Below, piece after piece: positions 38,627 through 46,415 of a stretch of DNA of 64,000 nt. The notes beneath the pieces are model-generated. The model saw only the letters and a program-made list of their open reading frames with translations, had not been told where the DNA came from and searched no databases. Within the stretch, counting starts at the first letter, position 1. Each line of letters begins with the position of its first letter. Origin of the DNA: Streptomyces flavidovirens DSM 40150 (GTDB lineage Bacteria > Actinomycetota > Actinomycetes > Streptomycetales > Streptomycetaceae); the NCBI RefSeq assembly GCF_000429085.1, contig NZ_AUBE01000006.1, positions 124,001 through 188,000 on the forward strand, in the 5' to 3' direction. A program made the position numbers and the translations under genes.

Positions 38627-41083
38627 CTAAAGCTTCTCGACCGGCGCGTACCTGAGCAGCAGCTTCTTCGGCCGCTCGTCGCCGAAGTCGATGGTCGCCT
38701 GCGCGTCCGACCCCGTCCCCGTCACCGTCATCACGGTGCCGAGCCCGAACTGGTCGTGCGTGACCCGGTCCCCGACCGACAGCGCGACCACCGGCTTGTC
38801 CGACGTCCGCCGCGTGGCGAACCCCGAAGCCCCGCCGCCACCCCGCGACCGCGAGGCCAGCGAGGACGACAGCGACGAAGCGACGCCCGACACCGGTCCC
38901 GCCGGGGCCTGCGCGCCCTTGCGCTTCCACGTCAGGTACGTGTCCGGGATCTCCTCCAGGAACCGCGACGGCGGGTTGTACGAAGGCTGCCCCCACGCGC
39001 TGCGCATCGAGGCCCGCGTCAGGTAGAGCCGCTCGCGGGCGCGCGTGATGCCGACGTAAGCGAGCCGCCGCTCCTCCTCCAGCTCCTTCGTCTGGCCGAG
39101 CGCGCGCATGTGCGGGAAGACGCCGTCCTCCATGCCCGTCAGGAACACCACGGGGAACTCCAGCCCCTTGGCCGTGTGCAGCGTCATCAGCGTGATGACG
39201 CCCGACCCTTCCTCGTCCTCGTCGGGGATCTGGTCGGAGTCGGCCACCAGCGCGACCTTCTCCAGGAATTCGGCCAGCGTCCCCGGCTCGTCGCCCTCGC
39301 GCTCCTGCTCGAACTCCAGCGCCACGGCGGCGAGCTCCTGGAGGTTCTCGATGCGCGTCTCGTCCTGCGGGTCGGTCGACGCCTGCAACTCCGCGAGGTA
39401 GCCGGTCCGTTCGAAGACCGCCTCCAGCACCGTGGCGGGCCCGGCGCCGGACTCGACGATCGTACGGAGCTCCTCCATCAGCGTGTTGAAACGCTTCACG
39501 GCGTTCGCTGAGCGGGCAGCCATGCCGTACGCCTCGTCCACGCGCCGCAGCGCCTGCGGGAAGCTGATCTTCTCGCGCAGCGACAGCGCGTCGATCATCG
39601 CCTCGGCCCGGTCGCCGATGCCCCGCTTCGGTACGTTCAGGATGCGGCGCAGCGGAACGGTGTCCTCGGGGTTGGCCAGGACGCGCAGGTACGCGAGCAC
39701 GTCCCGGACCTCCTTGCGCTCGTAGAAGCGCACGCCGCCGACGACCTTGTAGGGCAGCCCGACGCGGATGAAGATCTCTTCGAAGACACGGGACTGGGCG
39801 TTCGTACGGTAGAAGACGGCGACGTCACCGGCCTTCGCGTCGCCCGCGTCCGTCAGCCGGTCGATCTCCTCGGCGACGAACTGCGCCTCGTCGTGCTCGG
39901 TGTCCGCGACGTACCCGGTGATCAACGAACCCGCGCCGGCTTCCGTCCAAAGGTTCTTGGGGCGGCGGTTCTCGTTGCGCTCGATGACGGCGTTGGCGGC
40001 GGTGAGGATGGTCTGCGTCGAGCGGTAGTTCTGCTCCAGCAGGATCGTCTTCGCGTCCGGGTAGTCCTCCTCGAACTGGAGGATGTTACGGATGGTGGCG
40101 CCGCGGAAGGCGTAGATCGACTGGTCGGCGTCGCCCACGACGCACAGTTCGCCCGGCGCCCGGCCCTCGCCCGAGGGGCCCACCAGTTCGCGTACGAGCG
40201 TGTACTGAGCGTGGTTGGTGTCCTGGTACTCGTCGACCATGACGTGCCGGAAGCGCATCCGGTAGTGCTCGGCGACGTCCGGGAACGCCTGGAGCAGGTG
40301 CACCGTGGTCATGATGATGTCGTCGAAGTCCAGGGCGTTGGCCTCGCGCAGCCGCGCCTGGTACATCGCGTACGCCTGCGCCAGGGTCTTCTCGAAGCCG
40401 TCGGCGGCCTGCCCGGCGAAGGTCTCCTCGTCTATCAGCTCGTTCTTCAGGTTCGAGACCTTGGCGCTGAAGGCCTTCGGCGGGAAGCGCTTCGGGTCGA
40501 GGTCCAGATCGCGGCAGACGAGCGCCATGAGGCGCTTCGAGTCGGCGGCGTCGTAGATCGAGAACGAGGACGTGAAGCCGAGCTTCTTCGACTCGCGGCG
40601 CAGGATGCGCACGCACGCGCTGTGGAAGGTGGAGACCCACATGTGACCGGCGCGGGGTCCGACGAGCTGCTCCACCCGCTCCTTCATCTCACCGGCGGCC
40701 TTGTTGGTGAAGGTGATCGCGAGGATCTGGCCGGGGTGCACACCCCGCTTGGCCAGCAGGTATGCGATCCGGTGGGTCAGGACACGGGTCTTGCCGGAAC
40801 CCGCTCCCGCCACGATGAGCAGCGGTGACCCGGTGTGCACGACGGCGGCCCGCTGCTCCTCGTTCAGCCCTTCGAGCAGCGCGGAGGCGTCCACGACCGG
40901 GCGCGGCGCGCCGTCCCTGTAGTGCGCGTCCCTGGGCGCCGGGGGCGCGTCGAAGGCGCCGCCGAAGAGGTCGTGCGGGACCTCCTCCGGGGCGTGGTCC
41001 TCGGGGGGCGGCGGGGCGGTGTCCTTTGCGTACTCCGAGTGCTGGAGGTCGGCCAGGAAGCTGTCGTCAAAGAGGCTGCTCAT
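38627..41083 (-). CDS. pcrA: ATP-dependent DNA helicase PcrA/UvrD
   Basis: Superfamily-1A 3'-5' helicase in nucleotide-excision repair and replication-conflict resolution. 818 aa. All helicase motifs are present: I VAGAGSGKTRVLTHRIAYLL, II DEYQDTNHAQY, III VVGDADQSIYAFRGA, IV LEQNYRSTQTIL, V HTAKGLEFPVVFLTGMEDG, VI RRLAYVGITRARERLYLT. The C-terminal Tudor-like RNA-polymerase-binding segment is present (VGDRVTHDQFGLGTVMTV). The N-terminus has a ~70-residue acidic extension. The ATG at 41083 has a weak ribosome-binding site, fitting a near-leaderless transcript from the motif at 41093-41115. Confidence 0.97.
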   Translation of the reverse strand: MSSLFDDSFLADLQHSEYAKDTAPPPPEDHAPEEVPHDLFGGAFDAPPAPRDAHYRDGAPRPVVDASALLEGLNEEQRAAVVHTGSPLLIVAGAGSGKTRVLTHRIAYLLAKRGVHPGQILAITFTNKAAGEMKERVEQLVGPRAGHMWVSTFHSACVRILRRESKKLGFTSSFSIYDAADSKRLMALVCRDLDLDPKRFPPKAFSAKVSNLKNELIDEETFAGQAADGFEKTLAQAYAMYQARLREANALDFDDIIMTTVHLLQAFPDVAEHYRMRFRHVMVDEYQDTNHAQYTLVRELVGPSGEGRAPGELCVVGDADQSIYAFRGATIRNILQFEEDYPDAKTILLEQNYRSTQTILTAANAVIERNENRRPKNLWTEAGAGSLITGYVADTEHDEAQFVAEEIDRLTDAGDAKAGDVAVFYRTNAQSRVFEEIFIRVGLPYKVVGGVRFYERKEVRDVLAYLRVLANPEDTVPLRRILNVPKRGIGDRAEAMIDALSLREKISFPQALRRVDEAYGMAARSANAVKRFNTLMEELRTIVESGAGPATVLEAVFERTGYLAELQASTDPQDETRIENLQELAAVALEFEQEREGDEPGTLAEFLEKVALVADSDQIPDEDEEGSGVITLMTLHTAKGLEFPVVFLTGMEDGVFPHMRALGQTKELEEERRLAYVGITRARERLYLTRASMRSAWGQPSYNPPSRFLEEIPDTYLTWKRKGAQAPAGPVSGVASSLSSSLASRSRGGGGASGFATRRTSDKPVVALSVGDRVTHDQFGLGTVMTVTGTGSDAQATIDFGDERPKKLLLRYAPVEKL

Positions 41084-41092
41084 CGTCTACCA

Positions 41093-41115
41093 AGCTTAGG
41101 CGGGACCACCGACAG
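41093..41115 (-). promoter_or_regulatory. PafBC-type (RecA-independent) promoter for pcrA
   Basis: On the minus strand: CTGTCGGTG-N8-TAAGCT, one mismatch (first T) from TTGTCRGTG-N8-TAnnnT. The -10 ends 9 bases before the pcrA start codon. Mycobacterial uvrD is a known DNA-damage-induced gene, so this placement is sensible. Confidence 0.72.
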
Positions 41116-41389
41116 CCCGCCCCGGTTTCACCCCGGCCGCACGCATCGGAGCGGAAGGAGAACCGGCCCTCCGCACGTCCGTACGTCCCTTGCCGCCGCG
41201 TGTGACCTTGCGCACGCCCTGTGACCCTGCCGACGCCCTCCGCGCCCTTGCAAGCCCCGCAACGGAATCAACTCGGCCAGGTCACGGAAATGTATCGGGC
41301 ATATCGAACATCGGGCTTCCCAGCAGTCACGACTCTTGGCTAGCGTGCCGAGTCGGGCAGCTCGTACCCCCACCGGCGAACAGCGCCGG

Positions 41390-41548
41390 AGCGGGCGGCC
41401 CACGCCGAATCCGGCCTGCCCGCAGGGCAGTTCGGAACCGGGGACCCACGCGCATCACCTGGGGTGAATCGGTCCGCAGTCCCACGGACCGTAGGGCACC
41501 TTCCGTTTCCGCCCGAACCCGACAGCTAACCCGGTAGGCGGTCCACGG
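41390..41548 (+). ncRNA. ydaO/yuaA-type c-di-AMP riboswitch
   Basis: The conserved blocks appear in order: GCCGAATCC (41404), GGAACCGGGGACCCA (41434), the TGGGGTGAATC core (41460), GTAGGGCA (41491), TTCCGCCCGAACCCGACAG (41507) and CTAACCCGGTAGGCG (41526). This is the ydaO consensus that binds c-di-AMP and, in Streptomyces, controls cell-wall hydrolase genes. The NlpC/P60 gene starts ~16 bases later. With the pcrA promoter this accounts for the 480-base gap 41084-41563; no other feature is seen there. Confidence 0.92.
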
Positions 41549-41563
41549 AAGGAGATGCCGGCC

Positions 41564-42781
41564 TTGGCGTCGCATCGCAAGCCGCGTACCCGGGTACGCA
41601 CCACCGCTCCCGCCCTGGGCATCACGACGGCCGCATTCGCCTCAGTCGGCCTGCTCGCCCAGACAGCGGGTGCGGCACCCGCCGCGCCGACGGCTCCCCA
41701 GCCGACCGTCGAAGAGGTGCAGAAGAAGGTCGACGACCTCTACCGGCAGGCCGGTACGGCCACGCAGAGGTACAACCTGGCCAAAGAGAAGACCGAGCAG
41801 CAGCGCAAGTCCGTGGACGGCCTGCTCGACGCCGTGGCCAAGCGCACGGAGAGGCTGAACGAGGCGCGGCGCAAGCTGGGCAACTACGCGGCCGCGCAGT
41901 ACCGGTCGGGGTCGGTCACCCCGACCGCCGCGCTGCTCCTGGCGGACAGCCCGCAGGCGTACTTCGACCAGAACCGGCTGATGGACCGGATGACGGAACG
42001 CCAGCAGACGGACGTGACCGACTTCGAGCAGCAGCAGGCGGCGGCATCGGAGAAGCGGGCCGAGGCGTCGCGGAGCCTGGAGACCCTCACCGAGTCGCAG
42101 GCCTCCCTCAAGACCTCGAAGCAGGACGTACAGAGGAAGCTCGGGGAGGCGCGCGAGCTGCTGTCCCGGCTGACCGCCGAGGAGAAGGCGCGGCTGGCGG
42201 AGCTGGAGAAGAAGCGGGAGGCGGAGGCGAGGCGCAAGGCGGAGGCGAAGGCCGAGGCGGAGCGCAAGCGCCAGCGGGAAGAGGCCCAGAAGGCCGGGAG
42301 CGATACGGACACAGATACGGGCAGAGACACCGGCACGGCCCCGGCCCCCGGACCCGCCGCCACCGGCACCGGCACCGGCACGGCCCCCGGACCCGGCACG
42401 GGCACCGGCGCCGGCTCCACCGATGCGTACGCTGCCAAGGCCGAGAAGGTCCTCGCCTTCGCCCGCGCCCAGATCGGCAAGCCGTACGTCTGGGGCGCGG
42501 CAGGCCCCAGCTCGTACGACTGCTCCGGCCTGACCCAGGGCGCCTGGAAGGCCGCCGGTGTCGCTCTGCCCCGTACCACCTGGGACCAGGTGAACGTCGG
42601 CACCCGCGTCGCGACCGACAACCTCCGGCCGGGCGACCTCGTCTTCTTCTACGACCACATCAGCCACGTCGGCGTCTACATCGGCGGCGGCAAGATGATC
42701 CACGCCCCCAAGCCCGGCGCGTACGTCCGCGAGGAGTCGGTCTTCTACATGCCGATCTACGGCAGCGTCCGCCCCGCGTAG
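41564..42781 (+). CDS. Secreted NlpC/P60 cell-wall hydrolase (riboswitch-controlled)
   Basis: Peptidoglycan endopeptidase, 405 aa from TTG 41564 (L-A-S-H-R-K-P-R, matching the paralogue's VATHRKPK). The GGAAGGAG site is 9 bases from this TTG but abuts the upstream ATG 41555, which is therefore unlikely. A signal peptide (to ~GAAPA) precedes a long coiled coil (~res 45-245), then a Gly/Thr/Pro linker, then the C40 domain with catalytic Cys in YDCSGLTQGAWKA and His in ISHVGVYIGGGKMIH. Export plus coiled coil is the RipA-like design. Expression is likely shut off by c-di-AMP through the upstream riboswitch. Confidence 0.93.
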   Translation: MASHRKPRTRVRTTAPALGITTAAFASVGLLAQTAGAAPAAPTAPQPTVEEVQKKVDDLYRQAGTATQRYNLAKEKTEQQRKSVDGLLDAVAKRTERLNEARRKLGNYAAAQYRSGSVTPTAALLLADSPQAYFDQNRLMDRMTERQQTDVTDFEQQQAAASEKRAEASRSLETLTESQASLKTSKQDVQRKLGEARELLSRLTAEEKARLAELEKKREAEARRKAEAKAEAERKRQREEAQKAGSDTDTDTGRDTGTAPAPGPAATGTGTGTAPGPGTGTGAGSTDAYAAKAEKVLAFARAQIGKPYVWGAAGPSSYDCSGLTQGAWKAAGVALPRTTWDQVNVGTRVATDNLRPGDLVFFYDHISHVGVYIGGGKMIHAPKPGAYVREESVFYMPIYGSVRPA

Positions 42782-42784
42782 CGA

Positions 42785-42825
42785 CGAGGGGCCGGACAGG
42801 GCTCGCGCCCCCGTCCGGCCCCTCG
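42785..42825. terminator. Bidirectional terminator between NlpC/P60 gene and metallopeptidase
   Basis: Perfect 13-bp stem (42785-42797 with 42813-42825, 15-base loop) just past the NlpC/P60 stop and 18 bases past the convergent gene's stop. Confidence 0.85.
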
Positions 42826-42843
42826 GCCCGCGTGTGCCCGGTG

Positions 42844-43848
42844 CTACTTCGGGACGGTCCAGAGCTGGATCTGCGTGCCGTTGACCGTCTTCCCGCCCTT
42901 GACGTCGAGGCACTTGCCCGCGAGCCCGGTCACCCTGCCCTGCGGAGGCAGTGCCGCGCCGCCGCCCTTCGCGAGGTGGCGCAGGCCCTGCATGTCGAAC
43001 TGCTGGACGTACGTGCCCGCGCGCTTGTCCTGATACGCGTAGGCGGGCGTGCACATGACCGGCTGCTGCCCGGAGTCGCTGCCCTTCACGCAGTCACCCG
43101 GCGTCGCGCTGCGATTCGCGTGATCCAGCGACAGTGTGTGCCCGAGTTCGTGGCTGATGTGGTTGCGCGTGTACGTCTCGCCCCGGGAGGCCGAGGGCTT
43201 GCCGTCCGCCGTGAAGAACTCGCTGTCGATGTAGGCGTGTCCGCTGGTCACGGTGGAGGGGACGGACGACGCGTAGAAGCCGCAGCTCAGGTTGGCGGTC
43301 CCTGACCCGTCGCGCACGACCTTCCAGCCCGTGTTGCCGCCCGAGGGCGGCACGCAGGGCCCCTTCAGGACGCCAATGACCACCTCGCCCTTGGGCCGTA
43401 CGTAGTCCCAGCCCACCGGCGTGGTGTCGACGGTGACGGACAGGTTGGTGACGCGCCGCAGATCCGCGGCCGACGCCTTCACATAACGGCCCAGCCAGTC
43501 CACGGACTTCTGGTCGTAGAACTTGATCGTGTAACCGGTGGGCGGCAGCTTGGTCGCGCCGCTCAGCTTCCACCCCTCACCCTGCGGCGGCGCGGCTGCC
43601 GCCATCCTCGACGCGGGTGCCGTGTTCAGCGACATGACATCGCCCTTGAAGGCCGTCCCGTCGGTGCGGGTGGCCCCGAAGTCGTCCGGCCCTGAGCCGG
43701 TCACCCCGGCGACAGCCGGGGGTGCGGGCTCCGGCCTCTTGGCGTCGGTCCCGAAAGCGCTGGGCGAACTCTGCAGCAGAGTCCCCACGATCGCTGCCGC
43801 CGCGCACGCGGCGACGATGGATATTCGACGCTTACCTGTAACTCGCAA
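42844..43848 (-). CDS. Secreted zinc metallopeptidase with truncated ricin-type lectin tail
   Basis: 334 aa from TTG 43848 (AAAGG 9 bases upstream; GTG 43899 is a weaker option). A signal peptide (RRISIVAACAAAAIVGTLL) leads to a ~210-residue protease domain with HELGHTLSLDH, the long HExxHxxxxxH zinc motif (Ser replaces the Gly of metzincins), and several cysteines. After a Gly-rich linker it ends GLAGKCLDVKGG ... GTQIQLW and a stop: only the first strand block of a ricin-B beta-trefoil (normally ~130 residues). The tail is truncated, or the gene is reduced to this remnant. Confidence 0.82.
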   Translation of the reverse strand: MRVTGKRRISIVAACAAAAIVGTLLQSSPSAFGTDAKRPEPAPPAVAGVTGSGPDDFGATRTDGTAFKGDVMSLNTAPASRMAAAAPPQGEGWKLSGATKLPPTGYTIKFYDQKSVDWLGRYVKASAADLRRVTNLSVTVDTTPVGWDYVRPKGEVVIGVLKGPCVPPSGGNTGWKVVRDGSGTANLSCGFYASSVPSTVTSGHAYIDSEFFTADGKPSASRGETYTRNHISHELGHTLSLDHANRSATPGDCVKGSDSGQQPVMCTPAYAYQDKRAGTYVQQFDMQGLRHLAKGGGAALPPQGRVTGLAGKCLDVKGGKTVNGTQIQLWTVPK

Positions 43849-43902
43849 GTCCCCGTTGACCTTTCGCCGAAAATGCTCTGGTCCCTCGGCGGCCTTCACC
43901 AG

Positions 43903-44173
43903 TAAGGCGCCCGAGGTCGAGGAGATGGTAAAGCAGCGCCTCGAAGCGGCTGTGGGCTACGACAACGCGCAGCGCATGGACGAACTCGGCTTCGGTGTCC
44001 GGCTGGACCCCTACCGCTGCGCGGCCGGGGAACTGACCACCGCCGTCGACCGGCTGCTCACCGACACCGCGCTGCGCACCCGCCTGTCGGCCATGGGATC
44101 CCAGATCCGCAGCCGCGACGGCCTGCGCACGGCGGCCGACGCGATCGAGTGGCGGCGGAGGCGACCGGACTCA
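43903..44173 (+). pseudogene. Remnant of MGT/UGT-type glycosyltransferase (C-terminal part)
   Basis: Reading MVKQRLEAAVGYDNAQRMDE then LGFGVRLDPY and AAVDRLLTDTALRTRLSAMG matches the C-terminal acceptor/donor segment of macrolide-type (GT1) glycosyltransferases (xDNAxRxxELGxG). The ~300 upstream residues are missing, and the right end runs into the convergent membrane-protein gene. No functional start is apparent. Confidence 0.65.
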
Positions 44174-44524
44174 GGTCCAGAGCCCCGCGATGAAGATGTT
44201 CGCGACGGTCAGTCCGCCGACCGCGCCGAAGAGTGCCTTCCCGGCCTTCTCCTCGTCACGCTTGACGTACACCAGGCCGAGGATCACCACGAGGATCGCG
44301 AGCTTGATGCCGATCTTGAGGTTGTTCACGGCCTGGCCGTCGGCCTGGTTGAGGCCCACCAGCGCCATACCCGTGACGAGCATGGTCAGCGCGCCGTGCA
44401 GCATCGCCGGGCTGAAGCGGGCAGTGCCGGCACCCATCGCCTTCATCTGGGTCAGGAAGCCGCCGAGCAGCGCGGCGATGCCGATGATGTGCAGGGCGAC
44501 GAAGACATTGATGAGTACGTCCAT
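44171..44524 (-). CDS. Four-helix integral membrane protein
   Basis: 117 aa from ATG 44524. Hydrophobic segments span nearly the whole chain (VLINVFVALHIIGIAALLGG, ARFSPAMLHGALTMLVTGMA, NNLKIGIKLAILVVILGLVY, ALFGAVGGLTVANIFIAGLW), with a short charged loop (VKRDEEKAG). Family unknown to me; similar small membrane proteins occur throughout Streptomyces. Its 3' end abuts the glycosyltransferase remnant. Confidence 0.82.
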   Translation of the reverse strand: MDVLINVFVALHIIGIAALLGGFLTQMKAMGAGTARFSPAMLHGALTMLVTGMALVGLNQADGQAVNNLKIGIKLAILVVILGLVYVKRDEEKAGKALFGAVGGLTVANIFIAGLWT

Positions 44525-44834
44525 GAACCGGAGCCTAGCTCCGGCCATAGCAGGCCCGGCAGCCAGGTTCCCGCGTCATCGCCGTTTCGGTCGCGGAGGA
44601 GCGGAATGTTCGCTTCCGGCGGGAGTCGGCCTCTCAACGCCGTGCAGGCGACGGCCGAATTCGACCACTGTCGGTCATTACACCGCTCTCCCGTGACTCG
44701 CAGGTTTAGCGTCCTCCCCCAGGTGACCGACTCCCCACCGCCGTTCCTCCCCGGAGCGGCAGTCGGACACCACCGCCGAAAATCCGGCGGCGGTCCCGTT
44801 CCCCTGTGCGGACCGCCGCCGGATGCGAGCGGCT

Positions 44835-44893
44835 CGACGTACAGCGACGTACGGCGACGTACGCGATGTACGACGTACGACGTACGACGTACA
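44835..44893. repeat. Tandem CGACGTA heptamer array before second NlpC/P60 gene
   Basis: Six copies of CGACGTA (the last three in direct tandem) lie 25 bases upstream of the NlpC/P60 start. The word contains the palindrome GTAC at each junction. The rest of the 44525-44917 interval has no recognisable gene, and no riboswitch like the paralogue's is visible. Confidence 0.75.
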
Positions 44894-44917
44894 GGACGGA
44901 AGGACGTGGACGCCCTC

Positions 44918-45982
44918 GTGGCCACGCACCGAAAGCCCAAGCAGCGCACCCTGTCGGGCAACACCGCCCGCACCGCCGTCACTTTCGCGCTCGCCGGAGC
45001 GGCGAGCACCGCCGCGTTCGACGGCATCGGGCACGCGGAACCCGCCCTCACCGCCGCTCAGGTGAAGGCGAAGGTCGATCGGCTGTACCACGAGGCCGAG
45101 GTCGCCACCGAGAAGTACAACGGCGTGAAGGAGCGGGCGGACACCGCCGGCGAGTCGCTGGACGCGCTGCGCGACGAGGCCGCCCGCAGGACCGGCCGCC
45201 TCAACACGGCCCGCAACGCGCTCGGTTCGCTCGCCACCGCGCAGTACCGCACCGGCGCCGTCGACCCGGCCGTGCAGGTGGCGCTGACGTCCGACCCGGA
45301 CCAGTATCTGGAGCGCGCCGCGATCGCCGACCGCGCGGGCGACCGGCAGGCCGCGGCCGTCACCGGCATTCGGCGGCAGCTCGGCGAGATCGAGCAACTG
45401 AGGGAGGAGGCGGACGACCGCCTGGCCGAACTCAAGGCGCACCAGAAGGACCTGCGCAGGCACAAGGCGACGATCCAGGACAAGATCGGCGCGGCCGAGA
45501 ACCTGCTGTCCCGCCTCACGGCGAAAGAGCGGGCGCGGTACGCACAGCAGGACGGCCACGGCGCCCCGCCCGCCACCCCTGTCCGGGCCGACCGTGGCGC
45601 CCCGCGCGGCGGCCAGCCGGCCGGTGTGCCCAACTCCCGCGCCGGGCAGGCAATTTCCTTCGCGTACGGGGCGATCGGCAAGCCGTACGTCTGGGGCGCC
45701 ACGGGACCGTCCGCCTTCGACTGCTCGGGCCTGACGCAGGCAGCGTGGAAGGCGGCGGGTGTCTCGCTCCCCCGTACGACGTATACGCAGATCAACGCCG
45801 GCCGGCGCGTCTCACGCGCGGAGCTGACTCCGGGGGACCTGGTCTTCTTCTACTCCGGCATCAGCCACGTGGGCCTCTACATCGGCAACGGCCAGATGAT
45901 CCACGCGCCCCGCCCCGGCGCACCGGTGCGGGTCGCCCCGATCGACGAGATGCCGTTCGCGGGGGCGACGAGACCGGCGTAG
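44918..45982 (+). CDS. Secreted NlpC/P60 cell-wall hydrolase (paralogue)
   Basis: 354 aa from GTG 44918 (GTG 44906 possible). Same design as the gene at 41564: signal-like N-terminus VATHRKPK with a hydrophobic stretch (ARTAVTFALAGAASTAAF), coiled coil (~res 50-200), short linker, and C40 domain with Cys in FDCSGLTQAAWKA and His in ISHVGLYIGNGQMIH. The hydrophobic region is a weaker signal peptide than the paralogue's. Likely an old tandem duplicate, now separated by a metallopeptidase, a glycosyltransferase remnant and a membrane protein. It lacks the c-di-AMP riboswitch, so regulation has diverged. Confidence 0.9.
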   Translation: MATHRKPKQRTLSGNTARTAVTFALAGAASTAAFDGIGHAEPALTAAQVKAKVDRLYHEAEVATEKYNGVKERADTAGESLDALRDEAARRTGRLNTARNALGSLATAQYRTGAVDPAVQVALTSDPDQYLERAAIADRAGDRQAAAVTGIRRQLGEIEQLREEADDRLAELKAHQKDLRRHKATIQDKIGAAENLLSRLTAKERARYAQQDGHGAPPATPVRADRGAPRGGQPAGVPNSRAGQAISFAYGAIGKPYVWGATGPSAFDCSGLTQAAWKAAGVSLPRTTYTQINAGRRVSRAELTPGDLVFFYSGISHVGLYIGNGQMIHAPRPGAPVRVAPIDEMPFAGATRPA

Positions 45983-46114
45983 GGCCTGTAGCCAACATGT
46001 CGTAGGCAGGTCTCGGACCCGTCAGACGGGGTAAGTGGCGTACAGAGAGACATGGGCTCACCCCACATGGGGCACCCATAGCCACCTGCCACCACCGTGA
46101 ACGGAGGGCCGACC

Positions 46115-46264
46115 ATGCCGGGCATCATCAGCCGGATCAAGCAGTACGCACGCAGCCCGCAGGGGCGCCGGACGATTACGCAGGCACGCCGCGCGGCGTC
46201 CGACCCCAGGAGGCGCAGCCAGGCCAGGCAGCTGCTGGGGCGGCTGCGGGGCCGAAGGCACTGA
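46115..46264 (+). CDS. Small basic protein, 49 aa
   Basis: ATG 46115 follows GGAGG by 7 bases. Translation: MPGIISRIKQYARSPQGRR, TITQARRAASDPRRRSQ, then ARQLLGRLRGRRH. About 15 Arg/Lys in 49 residues, two amphipathic helices predicted, no signal. It resembles small Arg-rich proteins that I recall as widespread but unstudied in Streptomyces; nucleic-acid binding is plausible. It is too short for routine gene calling but has a good ribosome-binding site and its own downstream hairpin. Confidence 0.7.
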   Translation: MPGIISRIKQYARSPQGRRTITQARRAASDPRRRSQARQLLGRLRGRRH

Positions 46265-46269
46265 GGGTG

Positions 46270-46296
46270 GGGCGGGCGCCGGCCCGGCGCCCGCCC
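46270..46296 (+). terminator. Hairpin after small basic gene
   Basis: GC-only inverted repeat (GGGCGGGCGCCGG with its complement) beginning six bases past the 49-aa gene's stop. Confidence 0.6.
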
Positions 46297-46415
46297 GTCG
46301 TCGCTCGGCTCCGCACGGTCGAGCAGGCACTTGATGTACGAAGCACCGCCGGCCGGAACGTTGGTGGTCATCAATTGCCTTGAGGCGTCCGGCTCCGGTG
46401 TGTGACGGTGCGTCC

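Noticed and set aside
43538-45982. An 814-codon open frame on the plus strand covering the metallopeptidase antisense, the glycosyltransferase remnant and the NlpC/P60 gene
   Set aside because: High-GC DNA keeps antisense frames open by chance. Only the NlpC/P60 part (from 44918) and the glycosyltransferase fragment have family similarity; the rest runs against two minus-strand genes.
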